Below are positions 24,001 through 27,437 of a DNA stretch of 64,000 nt, piece after piece (positions within the stretch are counted from its first letter, which is position 1; every line of letters begins with the position of its first letter). The DNA lies in NCBI GenBank assembly GCA_023394875.1, contig JAEXAB010000002.1, positions 124,001-188,000 of the forward strand, written 5' to 3'. Under the pieces are notes generated by a model. It ran no database searches, had not been told where the DNA came from, and saw nothing but the letters and a program-made list of their open reading frames with translations. The position numbers and the translations under genes are program-made. This DNA comes from Bacillota bacterium. Lineage in GTDB: Bacteria > Bacillota > Clostridia > Christensenellales > DTU072.

Positions 24001-24928
24001 AGCTGGTCATATTAAGGTAAGGGACAGAACTGCCGTTATATGCGTAAGCAACGTAATTCTTTATTGTGTCCCACTTACCTGCAGCGCCGGTTGTTTTCGG
24101 ATAACCCGTACCAAGACGGATACTCGGAGCATAGCTGAAATTAACGGTTACTTTGAAATCATATAAACTGAAATTAAGCTTTCTGCTACCCGGCCAAATA
24201 ATACCGTCTATTCTTAAGTATGTATGTATGGCAACGTATTCATAGCAAGAAGCGTTATTGTTGTAAGCCGGTGTTAGTCCGCTAGCCGTAAGCGTTGTGG
24301 TAGCTCCCGGATCGGTAAGGGTGGTAGAAGAACCTGTTTTGCCGCCGTCTCTTACTGCCGAAATAGGACTGTTGCCATATTCAATACCTATAGCATATTG
24401 ATGGTTGGAGTCGTTATTGTTTTTCGCGACGTAACTTACGCTGATGCCCGAAACAAGACCGGCCTTTGCCATGTCCTTGACTCCTGCGGGTAGCCTAATA
24501 TTAACGGCGCCGTAAACGTAGCAGGAAGTAGTATGTATCGCCGAGCCGTAAGCAACGGTAACACCGTTGGAATAATCGGATATGGTAAAACCGGGGCTGT
24601 TGTTGCTGCCGTCGCTGCAAAGATTGCCAAAAGCGTTTTTAACGGTGCTATTGAGTGAGGAACTTCCCAAATAATCGGTAAGGCTGAAAGTAACCGAACT
24701 ACCTATATTGCCGTATGCGCTGGGCCAAACGTCAAAAACGTTACCCGTAGAAGTATTTTGGGATACAGTTGTGCCGGTAGCTGCGTTTGCCGACTCATCG
24801 GAGGTTTTTTCTCCCGACGTCACTAATGCGAAAATGATAACAAGGCTCAAAATAAAAGCAAAAAGGAGTAAGCACACGCTTACCAAAGTTTTGCTTTTTT
24901 TACTGTTAAACGAACCTAAACTCAGCAT
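1..24928 (-). CDS. Giant secreted MBG/YDG-repeat surface protein (C-terminus beyond window)
   Basis: One minus-strand frame is open from the ATG at 24928 to base 1, over 8,300 codons without a stop; the phase at both ends agrees (24928 and 4 are both 1 mod 3). The start is preceded by an AAAGGA site; an in-frame ATG at 24946 is the alternative. Residues about 15-36 form a hydrophobic signal segment (LVSVCLLLFAFILSLVIIF) followed by a Ser/Thr/Ala-rich exported region. Around residues 620-710 and 885-965 are InlB/Flg_new-like repeats (GYHFLGW..., VFAGWYTS...). From about residue 1180 to the edge the protein is almost entirely MBG/YDG modules with the pattern YDG...VTATISGI...GD...F.Y...AGTYTA.I......NYTL......W.I.KR.LT. 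By length there may be 70-80 modules (estimated, not counted). MBG domains are known from bacterial adhesins; an extracellular fibrous adhesin is inferred. Any wall anchor would lie outside the window. Confidence 0.9.
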   Translation of the reverse strand, partial: MLSLGSFNSKKSKTLVSVCLLLFAFILSLVIIFALVTSGEKTSDESANAATGTTVSQNTSTGNVFDVWPSAYGNIGSSVTFSLTDYLGSSSLNSTVKNAFGNLCSDGSNNSPGFTISDYSNGVTVAYGSAIHTTSCYVYGAVNIRLPAGVKDMAKAGLVSGISVSYVAKNNNDSNHQYAIGIEYGNSPISAVRDGGKTGSSTTLTDPGATTTLTASGLTPAYNNNASCYEYVAIHTYLRIDGIIWPGSRKLNFSLYDFKVTVNFSYAPSIRLGTGYPKTTGAAGKWDTIKNYVAYAYNGSSVPYLNMTSFTASSGWTTLAFKYNSRSSVATSGSDDTSVYNYYIGKATLSSGAGYTGSNWYYSTSEPSLNGSATTSNTSSYSVIEITLTNLRTTYGNGCYFYANFNPKSYTLTLSESNAAKSFTTANVTGWTLSGSTIYRTVYFDNDFNLPLANNIITPTGGFSLWTETVGPSVNQTYGDGGTIPGNHFTQNITLVASFASYSCKNPTTGSKYYDIYAYNSSTYPSVNITTSSSLATANAATFAVALGTEEDTHYGIATITYDSFSGIYGVQHSGQTYTLNSVHIVYYSGPLAGVTVEATMQSSLVYRVNYLSGDFYVYSSWTLARTEYTLTFYNGSGSVTESTGAASTYTAQTTLKYSNGSYIAPEWFPSPSNMSIGSYVFAGWYTSSTGGSLVMQRTTSDTWTYTSLYARYAANSTSVTGLSDSLTTSSSGSGTRPVKQGNITIPSLLQPLTNSNSNYGYTVKITLTGSAYNTARITASGGHTTAYTATSSGNLKYSMNGGSDAGTLATLNSITATLGADWFSSGDTGVKTAATVSINSTINVSGTTNITYMTVKGYWSYDVSRGDKGTAYLTWTGTTISATFSISRSTSSYNTVTYNANDGTGNTRTFYKATTGTFTLPKTCYWTRTGYHFLGWSTSTAGSITTSGVAGTQTYYAIWRLNSYQLNSWDVYFGDSTTANYVALVRAPTYWDYAASGNVTLSTLNASPGGTNSNYIDSSTKDNPQTGFAINGWYTTMACTGSAVTTVARNTTSPVLRFLKHTLNDSVAALAYSGADTITTTYGDAVYLDDTITVTKPNTNSTYEISWKLNGSTVSFLFNDDPYIHAIFDSDKTNFYIADSNLYAPTLTTRYEISGGVSVGSRILVSVESSSVVIKPVIIPIKLQASILNNTRTYDGNQYTLKDLYTVTVVGNGGAFYNEYNQALAWYGHASSRGLALGTASATYTPYYAGMPGSTTSILLNAGIYTTESLTLVGYGSSNANKNYIWNEMYTKYPTDSSKWQNLQTDTVQYTVNTKNASIYVWSITKPFGNNDPTKDAVTVHPTSPTSVSNWRVSVEGLVSNDTTTEGLFLSALSRASGEVRGGYDVYYNMGNLAAKYINNYSFGVSGWQQGSSTYDLRVPTLSGNNKTGTYTFTYTMNEGGTAMLYDYMFKITAKEITLTWDSVSTFTYNGTPQGYTVTVGGITGNGTAFYGVDFFADAACTKKYKTILSHGETFTIKVTNAGSYTASVYIPANANYVISASSTTTKSWTINKKTLTVTANNYFASGSSYEYNGYNLGKSLTINGILTGESLKYSTVSTTAAYSGTSASSFGTGLGLTSSTVFNGTTTYYFLAINSGSYTVSLSSPVSSQKKYSTSDAGVDNTDWFGFVYNTTTGCNYAGTLATDFSITKCALTVTWYRSDNLSSPITSNQLGENGFLYETGVSSGLRVSLGRIVAGVGASGTTFDALSFVANMGATAIESVKNNNTVSWNINLYTENVGVYNCSISLKSGVAANNNYTIPSNSISFEIYVNTVNITQWRITPGALTANAVYINNGSTLEVTYSSLTWTITVEKAQDFTGKVYAVSPASGEFNITLLGAITYSSGNNIKTAAGSYTFAATLPASSNFTITNASSVTWTINKKVINITAAMWSNYYASGSSFTYNGTALGKKITLTDANFPNAANIYTSDKEAFTFIANFTTKPSNDNGRYIQESHAFAGVNAGNYAVSVSVSGDANYSLTGTLTNSWTIAQRELTAAWTNNTGALTYNGALQNIATLTITNAVANEEINLTNTTLTEYHGTTTVMTGSGLTPTAALSLTAASSSRTVTYQAAKAGYYTITVALSNMPNYTLAGTTGITDRAIAKRTLTITYTGSNTSVYDGAAKSVTATVSGLQGNDRATFTLTSTYASNGIISNSTVCSNTAYTFSSTNASASAYTVNVTAIYQISNGSYNDVNNYTLTQSGTRTYTINPRPLTAAWSNNASTLTYNGALQDIATLTIGNAVSGETIVLTNSTTAEVYGTTTALSGSGITPTAGLSLTASGSDRTQTYKAAKAGYYTIAIELGAGMSNYTWDSNSANAVKSISDRPINKAALSIIWTGSGTSYYDAANHGVTATISGLIGQEKARFTLTSTYETNSIVSNTTDCAAGTFTFVSKNANAVAYSVTISALSSISGGSYNDVNNYQLSQSGDRTYTINKRILTASFNNPTLTYNAALQGVTLSITNMVSSESLSLNSSALAYTDSSKTIALTGSGLTPTAATLSLASGSTSRSQDYKATLAGYYVISVSLNGMSNYTMDNISKEFAIAKRDLTASWTSVLEGGGYNGSLQTIAVLNITNAVANEAISFTNTVTAYYYGTTTNMPDSGLTPSGSSYSLTAATTTRSQTYKAGKSGNYSISIGLSSSMTNYTLSGTTSVSPYIYRSLLTIDWKTIASTALTISGTTSPLASYSSTYDGQLKGVTATISGVINGETITFTMPTNSYANKGIVSNITEVYNGSYDFTSLNNGTYNVIMTAVNSVTGGDYADVKNYAFDNRTHRAYNGTSYVAITATTSYIDNMLIRTTVNKRILTASFNTASGLVYNGFLQNGTVLSVANMVAGETLNLTNTATADVTASGLTPTTNLSLTANAQGDCSQTYKGGKAGSYSITVALNNMPNYIFTSNGSDSIASLSTSFSIAKKDINIIWTGSGSTYYDGENHGVSAAISGISGNDKVLFTLTNNFASPSIVTNTTPVVDGNYTFYSKNASTTAYQVAISAIYSVTIGTYADINNYNLVQSGASTYTINKRILTSSISGTGTALSYNGALQTIATLSIGNAVAGETIRLTNTTLAEYYGTQDVMTGSGLAPTGALNLTDTGTTRTQAYQAGKAGYYTITVALDATMTNYVFAVDAVLSVTDRAIQKVAIGISWAGSGTTYYDGAAHTITATVSNLQGSDKAKFTLTSSFTTNGIVSNTTECSNGTYSFSATNAKTTAYSVTISGLNAITGGSFDDVKNYTFSSTSSSYTINKRELTASFSGNATALTYNGALQTIATFNIGNAVSGETIKLNNTTLAEYHGTTTVMSGSGLAPTGALSLTNTGATRSQVYQAGKAGYYTITIELDATMTNYTFAADAVLSITDRAIAKAAIGVTWSGSGTSYYDGAARTITATISNLKGNDKAKFTLNSNFVSNGIVSNTTECTNTSYNFSATNASATPYTVTITALYAITGGNFDDTNNYSFSQTSSSYTINKRELTSSFANTASALTYNGSLQTIATLNIGNAVAGETIKLNNTTLTEYYGTSTVMVGSGIAPTGALSLTDAGTTRSQVYQAGKAGYYTITISLDATMTNYAFASGATLVLTDRAIAKADIGVTWTGSGTSYYDGLSHTVTATISNLQGSDKAKFTLSSSFTSNGIVSDTTECTNTSYNFSATNAKTTPYTVTISALYAITGGSFDDTNNYSFTSTNSSYTINKRELTASFLGTGTTLTYNGALQTIATLNIGNAVAGETIKLTNTTLAEKYNTTEALSGSGLTPTGALSLTGAGDTRSQVYQAGKAGYYTITIALDSTMTNYTFAATAVLSITDRAINPRAVLVSFSTPNSGTYNGNNHILTATISGIQGSDKIRLNISDTFVSSDIISDTTEIVNGSYNFVAKNANPVPYTATINSISAVIAGTYADITDYTLTQSGTSSYTINKRELTALFDGTGTTLTYNGALQTIATLNIGNAVAGETIKLTNTTLAEKYNTTEALSGSGLTPTGALSLTGAGDTRSQVYQAGKAGYYTITIALDSTMTNYSFAATAVLSITDRAISPKAVLVAFSTPNSGTYNGNNHILTATISGIQGSDKIRLNISDTFVSSDIISDTTEIVNGSYNFVAKNANPVPYTATINSISAVIAGTYADITDYTLTLSGTSSYTINKRELTASFDGTGTTLTYNGALQTIATLNIGNAVAGETIRITNNVLAEYYGTSTTMAGSGVAPTGTVILTDSGTTRSQVYQAGKAGFYTITAALEATMTNYTFAQGSVLTVTDRALSPVQLYLDWSVYADSGAYLTSAGASNPLVSYTTIYNGSNRGVNVLVSGIIGAEKVVFNIPVSNYTSKGLLSQITQVSNNQSAYFASVAAQEEGYDVYISGLYGVSGGTYADIYNYFYNKDSNRYNSAEGVYTPVIDSDNNLSNIRIRTIISKRKLTVSFSGNSSSVYSAGKLGKTLNVSGLISSDILTLASSANAYVNYGGATLNNSGLTPTTAIVTLNAGSSSRTQLYGANKAGYYEATISLSGMDDYVLTSDGVNVISSLSTSWTITPRELVIDWTGSGTYVYDGLSHNVTGELSNVQGNDIVNFNITTNFEVNGFALAVANGNHVFASKNAGTYKITALSISSVSGESFSSKDNYTLTSNLGTSGVNTQLVISKRILTATFTTATLTYSGIAQGVALSISNIVADDAINLNNSVAAYVSDGGAALTQSGLTPTDSSYILAAGNTVRSKNYLAIKAGFYTATISLNNMPNYSLSSNGVDTVSQVSGSFTIGKAVVSVVFTGSSTLEYDGSAHGVSAIISGIKNDELLAFNTSSSNPYATIGIPNGGEALIGNSTKYFSSTNANATPYTVSINSISAVSGTVYSSVNNYTLSVTGNPQFTITKRTLTVSWTSGGNLTYNGTEQGIKVSIGNKVLADEITFNISKSAKITTPSGSTITSPSDSTSFEVWFRGISAGNDYSASIVSITSDNNGNNNYSLPSNLGSWIIARKEIEIDWSTDALTPSFSDFSAEYSGVVRTIYASVKPSSIIGSDVINLTPSSFTGTVVNTYVAQVTGIDNANYMLPANAIKEWSITPKTIYASWSSVGGTYNGNVNYLSTLTISGLTLGNTVGLVTTTNAYALNTSSYLSNSGVTPTSGAVIALTSTAVVTNPTYSFGGVKAGDYVASVVMSANFAAYPDNKNYTLAGDLSGTYTISKAMVTISWSAIGTSGVSYDGSGYGVTATISGIVNSEFIVLTIGENNYEQSAIISNSTQLNNASYNFTSINSGTYEIGSIGIASATYSLSSNASTRTSISVSNYDITPNEEDSEFYISKRLLTVQGWSYVSPFTYDGSSKTVTATVGNTVGADLVTFTYSGNTATNAGTYTATIINCVPNANYRIGNAEDSGYSLSYWQLSYTILPRTLTVSWSTASNLIYSAAAQGINVTIGNIVRTDVITFNYSSTGTLPEGTSFDSSGTAITITKAFFAVNAGTYSASIQSIASTNYGSNNYVLPVNSAQWTINPKPVTFDWDYSGEPYTYYFGSWSVGVTNVNGIVDSSVLGVTYLSHTLDRYVNSGVVYYDYTVGSNTASDSGTYTATVASLTGDGHTNYCLPDVAYRKLVWQIAPRPIAISWNEADLTYNGLGQGLTVTMGNVLSNDNVGFVASISGLTSAGVVFSQSNIIFTYDSKTTDSGIDTYIYTFVATVNAGTYTIIIDSVNASYGDSQHYYMLAENNQKSYTIKQKTVTFDWVKDSIDTWSDYSTQYNGQTRSVVPAIASGVICGSDVVNITYTGTSGKDTKKYTASVSSVSNLNYKLPETVTKDWFITQRIITVTWYYNSTELSEAVIRYDGTTHTVTAVAINVVSGETVGFTYANNSKINKGTYTATATIETVNSLNYAFDAIGTQTSSANWEILARLIKSTDVSWGTTTFEFDNTVKTVNATINNKVGGDNIVITFINSGSTVNYAKNKGNYLAQIASISNTNYELDGTISQAWSITPKVLTVSWGTGTYTYDGLAHGINLTISGIIPDDSIGFTYTNSGTSPQGGNLIYSGSNGTFTALFTAVKSSEASYVANITGITSLNNGNNNYVLTGDSGSWKINKAVITLSWSTMSTNSGVYDGLSQGMNLVVSGIAANETIAFNFPAGSNNCDYTDISTTAATNGSYIFTSINSGSYGASITGVTSVAATAGHANPTEISADNYTIASGGLNSFVIAKRAVSFSWTYYTANGDPVDGGWIYDGKTHGRIVTIGNILAADSSAIAFSYSNGGTNSPSKTVGSSSTAGGLNFTDVYYVFTSVNYSANNYTSGIVGISNNPQSNYSLPETGRFGEWRIEKRTLSINWAFDATNGADTNGEWTYDKLSHGVILTVDNIISGDAPTFTIYNTGNNPAYGTSTFDAISSGTSTYYVTKLFTAVDYLAVAYTASIVAVSNDNYKLPESGLSENWVINKRTVTLNWSFDGGSVFSTVYDGNNHTITVSAGNLCLGDSATVGLSGAINKNAGNYTATANTISNNNYALPISNTKTYAITKRSVTAALNNTQVMYKAVAITNADLGIIFNNQVSGDVIGFTSNIATVNAINVGNYNVRVSIDEANYTLSNQNTDIPFTITPFVIQKSSLTWQYVKKNKNNNVTARTAMEWPPTLGYSNNTYHDFEASTSGVFTTAGVAFAYQYFGFCTCGHYHPTSSNYPSPYYTFDLTHQWWITDANNNFQSFYNRGPNHAGTYFLMMTVTGANAANFVFDDLDDGFVDPVYFYNNGTTTYFQYPNSTNHTTVAEVPSGEVYCLKFIVAQTPGGFVSDTQYIDKVFDGTAFTSYPTIVGYQPSDMTVYIDNVTYSYADYTTAQTVTREYKSSQYLIRFTVSDGMSISTCDNIGGTTQSVEWYLTVNKRAIIVESNDTVNPFTKLFDTTNVYPATSYTVEAIDNVYHTGIVDATKATISAAFDSAVAGTRTITFIVTGADKNNYYFDITGDDDDLTTDSVTGYIRRQIIEITAASFNKVYDKTVAFTTYNVSGILAQAPVSVSAEYNSANAGGRTVTFMVNGEAAANYTMTINGGDEDTYTVSATIFRKGITIDTSITSKVYDGNDLVSFDYNSSAILDGDILNISGLYDNKHAGTGKTIIYSLGNTADAANYKFGADGTALNPENSSITLTNGVIQQRILTLTWTDGRTSTIYNGLSHVIALVVNNIVDGDTLSITETGVDSEAYDNNGVDCYYTTYTFSNVNAGNYSKSINVTADTDYVITANSSYSWNILQRGLKINWNTDSLGAWDNFSTVYNAETRSLSYTIGKVDGVAESGIVGSDILGITATGTSALNVSNNTAELEITNGNYYIDSGALRTWSITKATIANKYINNVVTNYDGFNHSISVDTMSSLGDILTASYTITPYGGTTTVGNGATNVHIYNSAVSYYTITAKLTHANYFDYDVPNFADTNLLSARLTINPVSITNLSMSAISAQYNAQIRYLYINEAASYSATTVNTQISGDMVNIVYQISSDDGVIINGVNNGAREVGIYSITATVGADNQNYNTLVITRELNISAANIRNSLGELITMDDEIKVVDYNRNAHSMSVSANDGDATQYNALDNATISISYTINGVLGNSATDAGYYRIVATVVAEVDGVASINYLPQEIVGELTINKANMYNVVNNGIFYLVGGQKSYDGKNYYLNVNTTNAMLLNTTRLNNIAVYPKDSDGYTSGNDTAEITYSYTYTAPSGSPVAIINALHVGIYEITATIKHKNYEDFVLPGIGTATVEITPVNIESVYLNLPQLIEDEDHTNQRHYDYTNSYYSIGVSRSFGVINTTLINNITLTINGENTSDIAYITYTYTYYMPSSEEITSSGTFTNTTAKNAGRYVITATITAAGDAAYDYNQANLTNTMIIAQVSIVGISAPNVLYTYDGLAKNYASSGKKSQFEENLNIRYAVVSDSGRTADITAVDNLGVTAKNADGYTVYIYVNENSAENLSYNSNYYPKTLVGRMEIGKATIYGLAYSGASVVYDGSTYYLVITSPENSTQISRVAPSNTVNIRPSTNTTFIESGDITYKIGEDDFDGAVHAGSYAITVNVNNDNYFDFVATATLVVNKADMWAAVEDNDALRSFYFVTDANSTHTINYDTNTYFINVGYTNTTDIISDDSYVLSLNIRPKDMLLSQGLILNDTATVTYLWDNSAFAGARNAGTYELKAIIHNANDDYNDITLTGTLVINKIGFNGNVGNMPSVYLTGNTRIYDGVRHYVGVSYTASTYVDSAVLTLNLLSGDGTANVRYYYNTDGSSVYSTAFGGAINAGSYYIYAYTEITDETISNNYEQWSSTATLVINKLDFI
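12061..16060 (-). repeat. Tandem 666/669-bp higher-order repeats inside the giant gene
   Basis: The anchor sequence CCACCGCGTT and its variants recur at 12301, 12970, 13639, 14305, 14971 and 15637, giving spacings of 669, 669, 666, 666 and 666 bp (223 or 222 codons). Each unit encodes two alternating MBG-type modules of roughly 117 and 106 residues, marked by NKRELTASF and YNGALQTIATLNIGNA in one and SGTYNGNNHILTATISGI in the other. Bases 12301-12715 and 12970-13384 differ at only a handful of positions, so the newest duplication is recent; the outer copies are more diverged. Confidence 0.9.
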
Positions 24929-25004
24929 CAAATATCCTTTTTTCATCGGTATAAGCAAAAACTCTCTTTATGTTATCGCTTGTATAAGATATATAATTAT
25001 ATAT

Positions 25005-25032
25005 ATTATACATATTGGAAGGTTTTTGTCAA
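25005..25032 (-). promoter_or_regulatory. Sigma-A-type promoter of the giant surface gene
   Basis: On the minus strand there is TTGACA (25032-25027), a 16-bp spacer, then TATAAT (25010-25005). Transcription would start near 24998, about 70 nt upstream of the ATG at 24928. The giant gene therefore has its own promoter downstream of the phage-type operon's terminator. Confidence 0.7.
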
Positions 25033-25219
25033 CATTTTTACGTCTTTGCCTCGCCGATTATTTACTTATAATTTACATATAATTATTCTTACCGCATTAA
25101 TCGGTTTATAACACAGATTGATTGTAAGCTCCGTAATTTAAAATTATCTTAAAAATCTAGCGCGAAATAAACTTTATCTTATAATATATTATATAGGCCG
25201 CTGATTGGTGAAGTAATAC

Positions 25220-25250
25220 CAAATAAAAACCGACCGTATTTTCGGTCGGC
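25220..25250 (-). terminator. Intrinsic terminator of the phage-type operon
   Basis: Read on the minus strand, a perfect 7-bp stem CCGACCG/CGGTCGG (25249-25243 with 25236-25230) with a 6-nt loop is followed by TTTTTATTT. It lies directly after the stop codon of the BhlA-type holin gene and separates that operon from the giant gene. Confidence 0.85.
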
Positions 25251-25256
25251 TTAAAT

Positions 25257-25460
25257 TTATTTTAACAATTTCTCTTTAATAGCTTCGATATCTTCCTTAA
25301 TATCCGATATCATTTTTAACTTATCCGCAAGGGCGTCTATCGTCGCCTGATACTTGTCTTCTCTTGTTTTGTTGTCCTTTATTTGAATAAAAAACAAAGA
25401 CACAAACAGCATTGCCCATATACCCGATTGGGTGGCTAACTTCCATATTTCTTCCCACAT
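25257..25460 (-). CDS. bhlA: BhlA/UviB-family holin-like protein
   Basis: A 67-residue protein starting MWEEIWKLATQSGIWAM, with one hydrophobic segment (about residues 10-26) and a charged coiled-coil tail ending in KEKLLK. The short N-terminal amphipathic part, the SGIWAMLFVSLFF segment and the IKDNKTREDKYQ hinge match the BhlA/UviB holin-like family of Gram-positive phages and bacteriocin plasmids. The ATG at 25460 is chosen because GGGAG lies 6 nt upstream; an in-frame TTG at 25478 has no such site. It is the last gene of the phage-type operon. These proteins are thought to permeabilise the membrane for lysis or release. No endolysin gene is next to it. Confidence 0.75.
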   Translation of the reverse strand: MWEEIWKLATQSGIWAMLFVSLFFIQIKDNKTREDKYQATIDALADKLKMISDIKEDIEAIKEKLLK

Positions 25461-25499
25461 AATTTTCTCCCGCGGCAAATTCCGCTTTTTTACTTTTTA

Positions 25500-25874
25500 T
25501 TATTTTTCGCCAATGTCAAATTGCTTTGAAAATCTCTTATTTTCGGACCTTAATTGACATATCTTTTTTTCTATTTTTGCCGCCTTTTCTATATCGAAAA
25601 TTTTGAGCGCTTTTATTTTTTCCTGCTCATAAATTCTTATTTTAACATCGATATTTTCTAAGCTTTCCGCCATGCCTGTTTCCAGCGGCAAATCATTGTA
25701 AAAAGTTGTTTCGGGTTCCTTAACTTCTTCTTTAGTATCCTTATTTTCTATTTTACTTTCTTTTTGTTTTAGCGCCTCGGCAATTATTTGCGCGGTATCT
25801 TTCTTCTTGGATTTTTCCAAAAACGACCTTATAAGAGCCTCGGCGATTATCTTTTGCGCGCCACTGTTTTCCAT
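25500..25874 (-). CDS. Coiled-coil protein of unknown function, phage-type operon
   Basis: 124 residues, very rich in Lys and Glu, predicted from composition to be mostly helical with coiled-coil stretches. The motif QIIAEALK near residue 29 repeats the KIIAEALIR near residue 8, so the N-terminus contains an internal duplication. The start ATG overlaps the stop of the upstream 30-residue gene by one base and has GGAGG just before it, so translation is probably coupled. I do not recognise the family. A virion-internal or late assembly role can only be guessed from its position between the hub gene and the holin. Confidence 0.7.
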   Translation of the reverse strand: MENSGAQKIIAEALIRSFLEKSKKKDTAQIIAEALKQKESKIENKDTKEEVKEPETTFYNDLPLETGMAESLENIDVKIRIYEQEKIKALKIFDIEKAAKIEKKICQLRSENKRFSKQFDIGEK

Positions 25875-25966
25875 CAGTTGCCTCCGTTAATTATCTGGTC
25901 GATTTTTGCCGTTAATCTGATTATTCTTGTATTTATTTCTTCCAGCTTATCCAAAATATCAATCAT
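25874..25966 (-). CDS. 30-residue coiled-coil micro-protein, translationally coupled
   Basis: The short frame encodes MIDILDKLEEINTRIIRL followed by 12 more residues. A strong AAGGAG site lies 5 nt before its ATG. It overlaps the end of the hub gene by 8 bases and its TGA overlaps the next ATG by one base, so three genes are chained. The heptad-like spacing of Ile/Leu (I2, I4, L5, L8, I11, I15, I16, L18) suggests a single short coiled coil. Its function is unknown. The tight overlaps on both sides and the ribosome binding site make a real gene more likely than chance. Confidence 0.6.
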   Translation of the reverse strand: MIDILDKLEEINTRIIRLTAKIDQIINGGN

Positions 25967-27437
25967 AAATGCTCCTTTTTATTACGTCAAATTCCAGAAT
26001 GGCTCCCCTTATACAAAACTTGTCGGCATTTGTGGTTATTTCCAGTCCGATTTTGTCGGTTTTTTTATTAACGATTACCGTTTGCGCCTTGTCTAAAGAA
26101 TAGAGATTATAATTATAATCCTTATCCAGTTTTACCTTGAAAACGGCAGGACTGTCGCAGTTTATATATATCCTTCTTAGCACCTTATCTTTGTTGAGAT
26201 AATTTAGGTCGGTATACGGACTGCGCCATTTTTTAGGAAGAGCAACACCGTACAAAGTCCCGCTGTCATCTACCATGCCTACACCGTAACTCCTCAGTAA
26301 GTTATTAAAAATAACCAGCAATTTGTTAGCGTAATCTAAGTTTAACGGAACAAAGTCCAACACGTCTGCCCCGCGGAAAATCTCCACCGTATTAAGGTCA
26401 AAATCGAATATGATTATGCCGTTGTTTTTTAAGGTTGTGCCCTCGTCCCCCACTATTATTTCATCCCTTATTAAAGATGTCGCAAGATAGTATTTATTGT
26501 TAAAAAAACAAGCGGTAGAGTAGGTTTTTTCACTTATTAAAGGGTCAATTTCCCGCAGTATCTTAGTACACGTATAGCCATCGAATTTATAGAAGCCGTC
26601 GGCGGAAAGAAATACAATTTCGTTGTTGCAAATTACCACCGTTTTGTCATAAATAAGATTATTAGTGACAAAAACTTTGTTCATACTGTAGTCCGATTTA
26701 TCACTGTAAACCGACAGGCGGTGAATACAATATTCCCGAAAAACGTATAGGTTGTTTTTGAAGGAAAGAACTTTCATTACCTTGCCGCCTTCGTCCGGAA
26801 AAGAGATATATCCCCCTTCGGTAATGGACACGTTCCAGTTAGCGGGATTAAGGTCGTCGGAAAAATACAGACGGTTGTTTCCTACGTTCATAGTGCCGTA
26901 TACCCTACCGCCGTGAATGCATGCCGAATTAAGTCTGGGCGCCGAATTAACGTTAGTTACCGTTGTTCCGTCATAAATATACATCTTGCCTGCGTCGGAA
27001 AAAGCAAGCAAACAGTCCTTGTTGTTATAGTGATAATTAAGAAAAGTTACATTAACCGACTCCATATTCATTTCGGTAATAGAAAAAATCTGGTCGGTAA
27101 TTCTTGCTTGATAAACCTTTTTGTCACTAAGAAGCGCTATTATCCTGTCATCTCTTTGCCCCAAAACGTAATCGTAACGGTAATAAAGAAAAATCTTCAG
27201 TATCTTCTTGCCGTACACTCCCGCGCTTGGGATTTCTTCCTCATTTATTTTCGCGGTGGTTATTCCTATAGAATTTGTCAGAACGCCGTTATTCATAGCT
27301 ATGTTATAGCCGTAGCTCGCATAGGTTAAGGGCAAAGAATTTTCGTCTTTATTTGCGTCAATGCCCCCAAAGGAATTTATGGCGTAATTTTGCCTGTTTA
27401 CTTTGGCGTTTAGGTCATTCCGTATACAATACCTCAT
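25959..27437 (-). CDS. Phage hub / head-completion beta-propeller protein (P22 gp10-like position)
   Basis: 492 residues with repeated four-strand patterns such as GGRVYGTMNVGNNRLYFSDD, SFKNNLYVFRE and NEIVFLSADGFYKFDG, typical of a beta-propeller. P22 gp10, the tail hub/stabilisation protein, is a beta-propeller of 472 residues and occupies the same position behind coat and gp4; the match here rests on fold-like pattern, size and order, not on recognised sequence identity. The start overlaps the upstream stop as ATGA. The likely role is to close the packaged head below the portal and adaptor and join it to a short tail. Confidence 0.6.
   Translation of the reverse strand: MRYCIRNDLNAKVNRQNYAINSFGGIDANKDENSLPLTYASYGYNIAMNNGVLTNSIGITTAKINEEEIPSAGVYGKKILKIFLYYRYDYVLGQRDDRIIALLSDKKVYQARITDQIFSITEMNMESVNVTFLNYHYNNKDCLLAFSDAGKMYIYDGTTVTNVNSAPRLNSACIHGGRVYGTMNVGNNRLYFSDDLNPANWNVSITEGGYISFPDEGGKVMKVLSFKNNLYVFREYCIHRLSVYSDKSDYSMNKVFVTNNLIYDKTVVICNNEIVFLSADGFYKFDGYTCTKILREIDPLISEKTYSTACFFNNKYYLATSLIRDEIIVGDEGTTLKNNGIIIFDFDLNTVEIFRGADVLDFVPLNLDYANKLLVIFNNLLRSYGVGMVDDSGTLYGVALPKKWRSPYTDLNYLNKDKVLRRIYINCDSPAVFKVKLDKDYNYNLYSLDKAQTVIVNKKTDKIGLEITTNADKFCIRGAILEFDVIKRSIYD

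Larger units (their letters stand above)
24929..25256. other. Intergenic region between giant surface gene and phage-type operon
   Basis: This AT-rich stretch of 328 bases holds the terminator of the phage-type operon at its right end and the promoter of the giant gene in its left third, leaving a leader of about 70 nt. I see no further gene. The part from 25040 to 25215 has no clear structure. Confidence 0.7.

Noticed and set aside
1316..24630. Many frames of 60-290 codons on the plus strand and a few on other minus frames across the left 25 kb (for example 4007-4876 plus).
   Set aside because: They are antisense or out-of-frame shadows of the single giant minus-strand frame; they lack ribosome binding sites and consist of low-complexity Cys/Tyr/Ser-rich translations.
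25461..25478. TTG start giving an 18-base longer BhlA protein.
   Set aside because: It would place the GGGAG ribosome binding site inside the gene; the ATG at 25460 fits family length and spacing.
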